Notes: generated from the letters alone by a model not told the origin. Shown: positions 25,481-35,838, counted from the first letter of the stretch. The stretch is DNA of 64,000 nucleotides from a bacterium (GCA_018062085.1 JAGOSY010000008.1:124001-188000); one strand, 5' to 3'. Translations and numbers: made by a program.

Positions 25481-26305
25481 ATGGGTGATCGAATTATAGG
25501 AAGACAAAATGAAAAAGTGGGACTGCCTCAGGAGCTGACATTCAGTGACGTAATCGCTATGGAGCAGTCTAATCGCAGCAGTCATGCAAGAGTAAGAGAA
25601 GCGCATCAAAGCGTTTCTTCAGCAGAGTACATTGATTTCTCTGAGAGCGCCACTACTAGTGCGGCACACAAGGCAAAGGGGGCTGGGAGAAACCCGGCAA
25701 TTCAATTTGAACAAAGCTTACCCAAACCCGTTGCTGAAGCGTCAAGTATGACTTACGATGAGGCCACCAATTCTTACCAAACAGATGACGGCTACATACT
25801 GCCCTTGGGAGCACCGAAGATTGAGAGACTCTCTGGTTATGTATTGGAAGATCAGCTAAAAGAATTAGCTGCAAGCGAGCAAATCAATGATAAAAAGACT
25901 GTATCGCCAAAGGCTGATGGGCGTCTAATAGTTGACGACGATTCACTTGTTGCCCTGCCTGGTAGTGAGCTAAATTATGGCAGCCTGGCTAAAGGCCTCA
26001 ATGGCCGCAGTCTCTATGCTCCGCCGAGCACTTCTTGCAGTGAGATCTCTGTCTCTGTCGACGCCCACGCCTTGGGAATTTCAGGAGGGATGACTATTTA
26101 CGACAAGCAGAATGATGATTGCCGTCTAGCTGAGACAGTGGCCCAGTCATGCGCCATTGCCGAGCTTCTCTCTCTGGATGTGCAAAATGCCCCTAACGCA
26201 AAAGAAATGATGAAGCGTTCTGATGCAGTGGCAACAGCCACCGACTATTGTGCTGAGACTATTGCTGCTGTCAAGAAAGAAGAAGAGCAATCAGAGGAAG
26301 AATGA
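25481..26305 (+). CDS. Hypothetical protein, shorter paralogue of the Q/N-rich protein
   Basis: 274 aa with a GAGG site. The C-terminal domain (about 185-262) parallels that of the 24259 gene: TSCSEISVSVDAHALGISGG, NDDCRLAETVAQSCAIAELL and ATDYCAET have the same Cys spacing and the V-D-x-H-x-LG-x-GG core. The N-terminal half is different, without the Q/N tract; it has a segment with the look of a short beta module (ATNSYQTDDGYILPLGAP). No secretion signal. Convergent with the DUF2063-type gene, 40 bp apart. Family not recognised. Confidence 0.6.
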   Translation: MGDRIIGRQNEKVGLPQELTFSDVIAMEQSNRSSHARVREAHQSVSSAEYIDFSESATTSAAHKAKGAGRNPAIQFEQSLPKPVAEASSMTYDEATNSYQTDDGYILPLGAPKIERLSGYVLEDQLKELAASEQINDKKTVSPKADGRLIVDDDSLVALPGSELNYGSLAKGLNGRSLYAPPSTSCSEISVSVDAHALGISGGMTIYDKQNDDCRLAETVAQSCAIAELLSLDVQNAPNAKEMMKRSDAVATATDYCAETIAAVKKEEEQSEEE

Positions 26306-26345
26306 TTAGGGCCAAAGTGCTCGAGAGTGTCCGGAGCTGAAAGTG

Positions 26346-27194
26346 CTAGAGTGTGTGATTTCCTACGATTACAAATTGCTCTTTCAGCTCTGTGAAGAGT
26401 TCAAAACAATGCTTCGTCAGAGCTTCACTCGGCAGTAGGCAATGATCGGCTGCGAGTGCTACAAGGTCTTGATATGATCTCGTGCCACTTACAGCAGTAT
26501 CGACAATTAGAGCTGTTAGTTCATTGACTTCAATCACTCTGATCTTGTGCGAGCTAGGATTGCGCAGCGCGAGTAACACCACATCTTTACCAACAAATGC
26601 TAGAGGCTCTTTGCTGTCAGCAAGCAAGTCAATAGCACTGAGAATTTCTGGAATATCGAACTGATAGCGCAACACTTTCAAGCATGGATTGATCACAGGC
26701 GCCAGGGAGGAGAATTGCCTATCGTCTTTTAGTTCTGTTTGCTTATCGTCGTGAATCTCAACGTCAAGCTCGCAAAGTGCAGCTTCTGTCACTTCAAAGT
26801 GAATTAGATCGGCCATGTAGGGATATTTCGCGGCTAATGCATTCTCTTCAGCTAGAAAGTACTCATGAAAGTGAGCTGCCATGTTGTTCAAGAGAAAGCG
26901 ATTGCTGGTGCTCGGTTTGTTTTGAGAGAGTTCCGGCATTTTCTTGCAATATGAATGAACTAGCCTCTCCCACTGCTCTCCTGCAATCTTGCCTGTACGG
27001 GGACAAATTGCTTTCATAGTTTCTAGCCTGTTTGCTTTGAGCACTGCTGCATAAATAGACGCGCCGCGGAGATCTAGCTTTTCATCAGGAAAATCAGACA
27101 GTACCCCTGCAGCTGCGGCGTCGGCAAAAAACGTGGGGTCGGTCCAGAGCCGGACCAACAATTCTTCTATTTCAGTTAGCTTAGAGTCGCTCAT
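26346..27194 (-). CDS. DUF2063-type partner protein of an MNIO enzyme
   Basis: 282 aa. A helical N-terminal domain (IEELLVRLWTDPTFFADAAA, SIYAAVLKANRLETMKAICP, WERLVHSYCKKMPE, then YPYMADLIHFEVTEAAL) followed by a beta-rich C-terminal half (LKVLRYQFDIPEILS, LLALRNPSSHKIRVIEVNEL) matches the layout of DUF2063 (PF09836)/HvfC-BufC-like proteins. These accompany DUF692 enzymes and are thought to bind the precursor peptide. The ATG directly follows the TGA of the DUF692 gene with no gap, so they are translationally coupled. Confidence 0.7.
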   Translation of the reverse strand: MSDSKLTEIEELLVRLWTDPTFFADAAAAGVLSDFPDEKLDLRGASIYAAVLKANRLETMKAICPRTGKIAGEQWERLVHSYCKKMPELSQNKPSTSNRFLLNNMAAHFHEYFLAEENALAAKYPYMADLIHFEVTEAALCELDVEIHDDKQTELKDDRQFSSLAPVINPCLKVLRYQFDIPEILSAIDLLADSKEPLAFVGKDVVLLALRNPSSHKIRVIEVNELTALIVDTAVSGTRSYQDLVALAADHCLLPSEALTKHCFELFTELKEQFVIVGNHTL

Positions 27195-28049
27195 TCATGT
27201 GCCTAGCGGTGCGTTTGAACAGATTGTTCTGATGGCGGCAATTTCGTTGGCGAGCTCGTCAAAGCTTGGCATATTCTGATCTCTTTCGATTGTCACGCCA
27301 TGCACGATTGTCTTGGTCAAAGCATATTGCAATAAATCGAAGACTGCTTGAGCTATTGGGGCGCCGTGCGTATCGAGGACAATGTCATTACGTTCCTTGT
27401 GTCCGGCCATGTGTACTTGTACTGTGCGCTCTATGGGTATTTGATCAAGAAACTCGTATGGATCTAAGCCATGATTGATTGAGTTAACATATACATTGTT
27501 TACGTCGAGCAACAGCCCGCAGTCGGCCTGCTCAATCAGCTCACTTATGAATTGAGACTCGCTCATAGTGCTACCAGGTACATTCATGTAGTAAGTAGTG
27601 TTCTCCACAAGAAAGGGAATTTCTATGCACTCTTTGACACGTTTGATTCGTGCCACCATATGCGCCAGTGTTTCTTTGCAAAAAGGAACTGGAAGTAGCT
27701 CATGCAAATAGACTTCACCTAGGCTGGCGAAGCAAATATGGTCGCTAAACCATGGAGCGCGAATTTCAGTTACGAACTGCTTGAGCCCTCGCAGGTATTC
27801 TTCGTCTAATGAATCGGTGCTGCCGAGAGAAAGATTTACACCATGGCTAACGGCAGTATAAATAGAACAGGCACGTTGTAAGAGTTCTTTGCTTTCTCCG
27901 CCCTTGCGCATATATTGCTCTGGAATGATTTCAAGGAAATCAACTGTGTCAGTTGCTGCGAATATTTCTTCGGCCAATTCACGACGAAAGCCGATCCCAA
28001 CTCCAAGGTGGGGCAACGTTTTTTTTACACTTAAGAAGTCACTATTCAT
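27195..28049 (-). CDS. DUF692 / MNIO-family enzyme (BufB/MbnB-like)
   Basis: 284 aa from the ATG at 28049; a TTG 11 codons upstream is possible. TIM-barrel protein with family signatures GVGIGFRRELAEEIF, DFLEIIPEQYM, APWFSDHICFAS, IPFLVENTTYYM, GLLLDVNNVYVNSINHGLDP and VQVHMAGHKERND. The conserved His, Glu, Asp and Asn residues are those that bind the iron cluster in multinuclear non-heme iron oxidative enzymes (PF05114). Characterised members convert Cys or Asp residues of small peptides into heterocycles or other groups. First gene of the pair. No precursor peptide gene is recognisable on this strand. Confidence 0.85.
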   Translation of the reverse strand: MNSDFLSVKKTLPHLGVGIGFRRELAEEIFAATDTVDFLEIIPEQYMRKGGESKELLQRACSIYTAVSHGVNLSLGSTDSLDEEYLRGLKQFVTEIRAPWFSDHICFASLGEVYLHELLPVPFCKETLAHMVARIKRVKECIEIPFLVENTTYYMNVPGSTMSESQFISELIEQADCGLLLDVNNVYVNSINHGLDPYEFLDQIPIERTVQVHMAGHKERNDIVLDTHGAPIAQAVFDLLQYALTKTIVHGVTIERDQNMPSFDELANEIAAIRTICSNAPLGT

Positions 28050-28161
28050 GTGCTTTACCGGCAGAAATATTTGACAGTTCAAATGATTGACGGTTTCAGT
28101 ATACTTGCTCTTATCTTCAATGCAAGCCCCTTTTTCGGGGGCTAGTTTGCTGCAATTTGTG

Positions 28162-28196
28162 TTGTCCGTATTTTGTCACAGTCGGTTTTCTATGAT
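28162..28196 (+). promoter_or_regulatory. Pho-box-like operator with -10 element
   Basis: TTGTCCG-TATT-TTGTCAC at 28162-28179 (two 7-bp direct repeats 11 bp apart, as in PhoB boxes), then 11 nt and TATGAT at 28191-28196. Its last 17 bases are identical to 32508-32524. Transcription would start about 80 nt before the ATG at 28284. It also lies 113 bp from the divergent DUF692 start. Confidence 0.6.
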
Positions 28197-28283
28197 GCTT
28201 TAGTTCCGACAAATTACTACTGCAATTGGAACGTATTACTAGCGCTCAGCATTTGCAAGATGCGCTTCCGGGAGGATTTTACT

Positions 28284-28721
28284 ATGGCAGACGGTTATGG
28301 CAAATTGGATCAAGTGGAAAAGTCAATTAACTCAGGCGATGCTAGGGCAGCCGATGGCGTTTTAGCAACTATTGGAGATCGAGGTGATCAGGAACTATTC
28401 AAGGGAATGATTGCGAGAAAGTGTACTGCTAATGACGGCCTTCCTCCTTGCACAATCGATATTTATGAAGGCGATGGTAGCATTCACTTCGGTGGGGAAC
28501 ACAAAATGACCCTGACCGACGACGGTGCTAAGCTCGGTATGAGAGATGATCAACCGAGCAAGATTGATCAATTCAAAGACGCCGTTAGTGATGTCAAAGA
28601 CACCGTTGTGAGATTTGTCAAAGACATTGATCCGACTAAGCTGGTGGGCGACGGCACTGCGGGTGAAGCTGCAGACAAGTTAAAGAATCGCGACAACGAA
28701 ATTAAAAAGCACGTAGAGTAG
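28284..28721 (+). CDS. Small hypothetical protein
   Basis: 145 aa from the ATG at 28284, which has GGGAGG at 9 nt; the frame is open further upstream but the promoter elements at 28162-28196 lie in that part. The N-terminal half (DQVEKSINSGDARAADGVLA) is helical. A middle segment has ARKCTANDGLPPCTIDIYEG with two Cys nine residues apart and a beta-like SIHFGGEHKMTLTDDG. The C-terminal half (FKDAVSDVKDTVVRFVKDID) is amphipathic helix. No family recognised. Followed by the protease gene after 39 nt; the pair probably forms a unit controlled by the Pho-box-like site. Confidence 0.55.
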   Translation: MADGYGKLDQVEKSINSGDARAADGVLATIGDRGDQELFKGMIARKCTANDGLPPCTIDIYEGDGSIHFGGEHKMTLTDDGAKLGMRDDQPSKIDQFKDAVSDVKDTVVRFVKDIDPTKLVGDGTAGEAADKLKNRDNEIKKHVE

Positions 28722-28760
28722 TTTAGAGCAGTTTAGATCAGATCAGAGAAATTCCTCATC

Positions 28761-29573
28761 ATGCCTGATTGCAAGAAGCTTGGTCAATATACTGCCGAGG
28801 CGGCCTTAGAAAAAGGCGTCTGCCCTAGCAATTCAACAACCGCTTGGAATAGTGAATTGGCTGGTGCCTGGGAAAGAGAGAAGAGCAATATTGTTGCTGT
28901 CAGTGGACAGATGGATGCTGGTGGTGGTGTAGTTCTTAACAGATCTATGCTGCCACATTTGGCTGTTTCAAATGGCGAAAGCCTTGTTCTCACTGCTGCT
29001 CATTTGGTAGACAAGAAAAAAACAATTCTTGTTGGTACTTACGACTCTGATGGCGAAATGGGCGATATGGACCAGGCCAAATTAGTTGCCCTCGATAGAA
29101 GAAAAGATTTAGCTCTGCTGCGCGTCTCGCTTTCGGCGAAACCGCTGAGTGCTGGAATGAACTATCAGGATTTGGCTGAGGCTCAGTCTGGAAGAAAGGC
29201 ATTGGCAGTTCTCACAGAGGATACAACTAGATCGCTGGGAGTTTTTCAAGTTTTTACTAGCAGCTCATACGGAGCTGCTGGTGGCGCCGCCATCAGGAAG
29301 CACTACCCGACGGTGACCATGGCAGACAAAACGAATATCGTAGTTTTTACAACTCCCGACGCTCCCGGCACTTCGGGCAGTCCTGTAATTTCTGAGGATG
29401 GAAAAATTCTTGGACTAGTAAGTCAGAGACTTCCCAAGATTGAGTCGAATAAAGTGTGGCTCGACCAGGAGCATAAACCACTGTGGCAACAGACCGCAGC
29501 CGTAAGCAGCCGTGAAATTAGAAGCTTTTTGCAAGATATTGATAAAAGGAAGGCGGTTAAACCATTCCTCTGA
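28761..29573 (+). CDS. Trypsin-like serine protease (S1 fold)
   Basis: 270 aa. Catalytic triad in order: His in VLTAAHLVDKKK (about 77), Asp in DRRKDLALLRVSL (about 117) and Ser in APGTSGSPVISEDGKILGLV (about 207). This is the chymotrypsin fold of the HtrA/S1C-like type but without a PDZ domain. No signal peptide or membrane helix is evident, so it may act in the cytoplasm or leave by another route. The substrate is unknown; the small protein encoded just upstream is a natural candidate partner or substrate (inference). Confidence 0.8.
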   Translation: MPDCKKLGQYTAEAALEKGVCPSNSTTAWNSELAGAWEREKSNIVAVSGQMDAGGGVVLNRSMLPHLAVSNGESLVLTAAHLVDKKKTILVGTYDSDGEMGDMDQAKLVALDRRKDLALLRVSLSAKPLSAGMNYQDLAEAQSGRKALAVLTEDTTRSLGVFQVFTSSSYGAAGGAAIRKHYPTVTMADKTNIVVFTTPDAPGTSGSPVISEDGKILGLVSQRLPKIESNKVWLDQEHKPLWQQTAAVSSREIRSFLQDIDKRKAVKPFL

Positions 29574-29589
29574 ATCTCATTTGCTTCGT

Positions 29590-30282
29590 TTAGGTCTTTG
29601 GTAGGTGATGGGTCGGGCGACAAACTTCCACTTTGGTCATGCCACCAGAGCCAATGAGTTCAGCTGCGTAAGTTGTAAGATCTACTCCTCGATGAAGTTT
29701 TCTCCCTTGATGTAGCTCATCGGGAGTGGATAGGCGTCCAAAACCACCTTTGTCACGAACAGTTATGAGCGCAGACTGTCCTGTTTCGAGGTTAGTAATT
29801 TCCAGTTTCTGCCCTAGCTTCGCGCCAAGAATGGGATCGCGTAAGTCAACAGCCGCCCCCACGAGGTGCCCTGTGTTAGCTGAATGATCGTATGTGGAGC
29901 CATCTGCTGTTTTATTTCCTGTCGGCTTATAGAGTGTGGCGTAAGCCACTTCGCATTCTTTTGCTTCATTATTATTTGCTTCGAAATTTTGATGGCTGAC
30001 TGGCACAGCGACTAGTTTCGCTTCTTGTTTTGTGCTTGGGTGCGACTCCCCAATGAAATTTGGTATGTGGATATGTTTTACTTCCTGGTTTGTGCCTATG
30101 GAGAAACCGTCTAGCATATGTGCCACACTGGGATTGTTTACAGCTGCGACTTTGGCCTGCTCGATTGTCTGCTTTCTAGCTTTGCTATAGTCATCCTCTA
30201 CAAATGAGATAACTGCTGGTACGAAAGAATCATGGTGCCGTGCCGATAGAGGCTCCGGGCTAAAATTTTCTGGTGTTTTCAT
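29590..30282 (-). CDS. RlpA-like double-psi beta-barrel protein
   Basis: 230 aa from the ATG at 30282. The open frame extends 36 codons upstream but passes through a perfect hairpin, so the internal start is preferred. The C-terminal ~110 residues carry the RlpA barrel (PF03330): YATLYKPTGNKTADGSTYDH, HLVGAAVDLRDPILGAKLGQ, LITVRDKGGFGRLS (the conserved V.D.G) and GVDLTTYAAELIGSGGMTKV (the DLS..A..lG pattern). RlpA proteins bind or cleave denuded glycan strands at the septum. No signal peptide is seen, which is unusual for this role. Confidence 0.75.
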   Translation of the reverse strand: MKTPENFSPEPLSARHHDSFVPAVISFVEDDYSKARKQTIEQAKVAAVNNPSVAHMLDGFSIGTNQEVKHIHIPNFIGESHPSTKQEAKLVAVPVSHQNFEANNNEAKECEVAYATLYKPTGNKTADGSTYDHSANTGHLVGAAVDLRDPILGAKLGQKLEITNLETGQSALITVRDKGGFGRLSTPDELHQGRKLHRGVDLTTYAAELIGSGGMTKVEVCRPTHHLPKT

Positions 30283-30334
30283 AATTGGTAAATCTGCTGA
30301 TCTGTGTTGAGTAGAAACATAAGGGCGTGATCTT

Positions 30335-30358
30335 GTACGTGCGCCTAGACGCACGTAC
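30335..30358. promoter_or_regulatory. Perfect hairpin in the leader of the RlpA-like gene
   Basis: 9-bp perfect stem (GTACGTGCG 30335-30343, CGCACGTAC 30350-30358) with a 6-nt loop, 53 nt upstream of the ATG at 30282, followed by a GT/AC-rich stretch with two AAGTACAC copies (30370-30386). The rest of the 30283-30607 gap shows no gene. Could be an operator or an mRNA stem-loop. Confidence 0.45.
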
Positions 30359-30607
30359 ACGCAGGCACAAGTACACAAGTACACGGGCACCTAAGTGCAT
30401 GCATGTATGTATTGATACCTGTACAGAGTTAGTAATACTCCAGTGGATTTGCGATTGCGCTTAGGCTCACCGAGAGCGGCAAAACTGGAGACTTTGCCGT
30501 TTATCGTTTTGGGTCACATTGAGATTCGGATTTTGAACATATCATGCCAGGCGTGACAATTGCCGAACACTTTACGTGCAAAAACCAAGAATTCGCAAAG
30601 ACTGTTT

Positions 30608-32458
30608 TTATGTTCTCGTTACGGCCGGGCCAAGCTGGCGTCTTACTTCTGGCATTGTAAAAGTGAATGTGCTGCCTGACTGACCTAGCTCACTGTTACT
30701 TTTCACCCAGATAGTGCCACCATGCAATTCCACAAGGGCTTTGCAAATAGTGAGTCCCAGACCGGTACCTATATTCTGGTCGCTTTCTCTGACTTGTGCG
30801 AACCGTTCGAAGATACGCTCACGCAGCTGTGCTGGAATACCGGGGCCTTGATCTTCAACTGAGAAATGCACCATTTGAGACTTAGACTCTGCCTGGATTA
30901 TGATCTCAACTCCAGGCTGAGAGAATTTCAAGGCATTACCAATTAGGTTCGTAAGAATCTGATTAACTCGGTCGGGATCGCATGATACGAGCCCTTGTGC
31001 ACAATCTATTCTCACCTGGCACCTGGCCTGGCGTGCCTGGTCACTGGTCAGTACCTGTGCTCTCTCTAAAAGTTGCTGACTAGAAATACTGGTAGTTGCT
31101 AGCCTTAAGGTACCACTTTCGATTTTATCAAGGTCGAGTAGGTCAGTGATTAGCACCGACATTTGTCTGGTCGATTGCTTGGCCATGGACAGCATGTTTT
31201 TGCCATCTTGATTAATCTCACCAAATAACCCCTGCTCAAATTTTTCAAAAATATGAGAGACCATTGTTAGCGGTGATCGCAGATCCTCACTGACCATGTT
31301 CACCACATCCTGTTTAAGGCGGTCGGCTTCCTTCAGGCTGGTAATATCATGAAAGATCAAGATCAGATTTCCCTCTTTAGGGACTCTGCTCAATGATATC
31401 AATACGTTTAAGGCCTTACCCGCTGTAGTTTTAAGGAATCCTTCGAAGCTGCTGGCGAAATTTTCGCTGCTACTTCCAGAAGAGCCTTTGGCGGCAGCCG
31501 AAATTTTTACGATTGCGTCTTGATTGATGTTTCTTTCTAAAAGAGTAAGACAGCTCGCTCCCACCAGTCTTTGCGTCGGGATGCCCAGAGCTGATTCCAC
31601 ATAGGGGCTGATGCGCAAGATATTTAAGTTGTTATCGGTAACACAAATAATATCCCTGGCATTTTGGATGATAATCCGCTCTCGCTGCAATAGATCATCT
31701 ATACCCTTGGCCATTTTGTGCAGATTGAAGTCTAACTCTGCAATCTCATCCGTTCCAGGGGCGAGTTCCCTGAGCTTTTGACCTTGGGCTATGCGCCGAC
31801 CATTGTCGGCCAGGTATGCTAATCGTTTGGTTACTAGGCGGGTGGTAAGAAATGCCAGGCCGACAGTTCCAAGAATGTTGAGAATGAGAGCGAGCCATAG
31901 CTGAATGTGCATTGATTGACGAAGTTCGGCCTGCGCAGCCGGATCTGAAGCGGAAATGGCATTTTGCTTCTCGCTAAGCGCAATTAGCTCAGGAGTAATG
32001 ATCTTCTCAGCAAAGTGCTTAGATTCTATTCGGATGCGCATTTCTTCAGCTTCATCGCCATGTAAGAATGCTTGCTCGGCCCTCATTACAAGAGCATTGC
32101 CCTCATCTACCGCACGACTGACTGCCTGCAATGTCGCCTGATCTTGACTACGGTCATTGCCGATTAGAGTAAGCAGACGGCCGATTTTTTCTTTAGCAGT
32201 GCTGATTCGCGCTTTGTGAGCAGAGCCTGGCGCAAATTCGGCCACGTTCAGTCGCAGTGATTGCAGCCCTGTGTATAGCTCTTGGATAAGCTCATTGATT
32301 AAATTGGAAATTTCTTGGGTGCGCTCGGCGCGAGCCGCGGCCGCCTCGGCCTGAGCTTGCAAACTAGCCATAACGGCAACGAAGCCGCACTCAAAAACAA
32401 GCGGAATAGATACTAGAATGAGACCTTTGGCTACAATTCCTAGTCTAAATTTGTTCAA
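30608..32458 (-). CDS. Membrane histidine kinase paralogue lacking the phospho-acceptor His
   Basis: 616 aa, co-linear over its whole length with the kinase at 22142-23947: TM1, ~150-residue sensor, TM2 about 190-212, HAMP (RLAYLADNGRRIAQGQK), PAS, HisKA, HATPase. The ATPase boxes are intact (NLIGNALKFS, DQGPGI, IFERF, GTGLGLTICK). The H box, however, reads VSEDLRSPLTMVSH: Glu (codon GAG on the minus strand) replaces the phosphorylated His. It can probably bind ATP but not autophosphorylate in the normal way. Divergent from the response regulator at 32600, with about 140 bp between. TTG start as in the paralogue. Confidence 0.88.
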   Translation of the reverse strand: MNKFRLGIVAKGLILVSIPLVFECGFVAVMASLQAQAEAAAARAERTQEISNLINELIQELYTGLQSLRLNVAEFAPGSAHKARISTAKEKIGRLLTLIGNDRSQDQATLQAVSRAVDEGNALVMRAEQAFLHGDEAEEMRIRIESKHFAEKIITPELIALSEKQNAISASDPAAQAELRQSMHIQLWLALILNILGTVGLAFLTTRLVTKRLAYLADNGRRIAQGQKLRELAPGTDEIAELDFNLHKMAKGIDDLLQRERIIIQNARDIICVTDNNLNILRISPYVESALGIPTQRLVGASCLTLLERNINQDAIVKISAAAKGSSGSSSENFASSFEGFLKTTAGKALNVLISLSRVPKEGNLILIFHDITSLKEADRLKQDVVNMVSEDLRSPLTMVSHIFEKFEQGLFGEINQDGKNMLSMAKQSTRQMSVLITDLLDLDKIESGTLRLATTSISSQQLLERAQVLTSDQARQARCQVRIDCAQGLVSCDPDRVNQILTNLIGNALKFSQPGVEIIIQAESKSQMVHFSVEDQGPGIPAQLRERIFERFAQVRESDQNIGTGLGLTICKALVELHGGTIWVKSNSELGQSGSTFTFTMPEVRRQLGPAVTRT

Positions 32459-32506
32459 TTCTCAACGCCGTAGGGGCAATAAGCCAGCATTCTAACATCC
32501 TCGATA

Positions 32507-32540
32507 CTGTCCGTATTTTGTCACGCATTTCTGGCACAAT
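32507..32540 (+). promoter_or_regulatory. Pho-box-like operator with -10 element before the response regulator
   Basis: CTGTCCG-TATT-TTGTCAC at 32507-32524, then 10 nt and CACAAT (32535-32540) as a -10. Identical for 17 bp to the site at 28163-28179. Lies in the kinase/regulator divergent region, so it fits autoregulation. Confidence 0.6.
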
Positions 32541-32599
32541 AGATTCAGTGCCCCTAAACTTTGCCGACAGAAGATCTATCTCAACGGAGTTCTTTATAT

Positions 32600-33295
32600 A
32601 TGGCGAAAATTTTACTTGTTGAAGATGATATGGTGGTGGCCGAGTCAATTAAGCTCTGGCTCAAGAATCAACAGCAAGTGGTTGAACATGTCAGTGATGG
32701 TAACGCAGCCCTTGAGCTGATCACCTTTAGCAGTTACGAAGCAATTATTCTCGATTGGGAATTGCCAGGCCTCAGTGGGGTGGAAGTATGTCGTCGGGTG
32801 CGCGCCAGCCACAACCGAGTGCCGATTTTGATGCTTACTGGAAAGGACAGTGTGGAGCATAAAGTCACAGGTCTTGATGTGGGTGTGGACGACTATCTGG
32901 CGAAGCCATTTAGTTTGAAAGAACTAAGTGCTCGGCTTAGAGCCATTGTCCGTCGCTCTGGTGGTGTTGCCTCAAACATTTTGCAGGTAAATGATATTAC
33001 GCTTGATTCTGAAAGCCATCGTGTCACCAGGGGCGGTGAAGAAATCGAGCTAATGCCTCGCGAATTTGCTGTGCTTGAGTTTCTCTTGCGTAACAAGAAT
33101 CAAGTTTTTAGCGGTGAAGCACTTTTGCAGAAGCTCTGGCACACCGATTCTGATTCTTCAAAAGAAGCTGTGCGCGCCTGTATCAAAAGATTGCGCCAGC
33201 GCATAGACATGGGTGACGACGAGAGTCTCTCTATCATTGAAACGGTACCGAAGATTGGCTATCGCATCAGGCAGCACGATTCTGGCAAGTGTTAG
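32600..33295 (+). CDS. OmpR/PhoB-family response regulator
   Basis: 231 aa from the ATG at 32600 (ILLVEDD directly after the start; CGGAG upstream). The receiver has the acidic pair EDD (about 8-10), the phospho-acceptor Asp in AIILDWELPG (about 53), Thr in LMLTGK and Lys in AKPFSLKEL, all intact. The C-terminal winged helix (PREFAVLEFLLRNKNQVFSG, VRACIKRLRQRID, ETVPKIGYRI) is the trans_reg_C type. Such proteins bind pairs of direct repeats spaced 11 bp, as at 32507-32524. The likely partner kinase is the divergent gene, but that kinase lacks the phospho-acceptor His. Confidence 0.9.
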   Translation: MAKILLVEDDMVVAESIKLWLKNQQQVVEHVSDGNAALELITFSSYEAIILDWELPGLSGVEVCRRVRASHNRVPILMLTGKDSVEHKVTGLDVGVDDYLAKPFSLKELSARLRAIVRRSGGVASNILQVNDITLDSESHRVTRGGEEIELMPREFAVLEFLLRNKNQVFSGEALLQKLWHTDSDSSKEAVRACIKRLRQRIDMGDDESLSIIETVPKIGYRIRQHDSGKC

Positions 33296-33298
33296 GTA

Positions 33299-33333
33299 GC
33301 CCAAGCTCGATCTATTGAGAAGATTTTGCCTAC
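33299..33333 (+). pseudogene. Relic of the deacetylase gene 3' end
   Basis: 35 bp matching 21599-21633, near the 3' end of the deacetylase-like gene, at 33 of 35 positions, starting 3 nt after the response regulator stop. It encodes the AQARSIEKIL segment in the source gene. Nothing else of that gene is nearby, so this is a recombination remnant. Confidence 0.6.
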
Positions 33334-33411
33334 CAAGCGATTTTATGTTCCGGAGTTTTCTCGTTTTCCGCTGTCATTGCACCTCTCGAATTACAGGAGT
33401 TAGCATCTGGT

Positions 33412-35838
<2,427 letters not shown>

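Noticed and set aside
28125..28143. Hairpin AGCCCC/GGGGCT upstream of the Pho-box-like site
   Set aside because: Only 6 bp and without a T-run after the stem; too weak to call, although it could shield the promoter from the DUF692 side.
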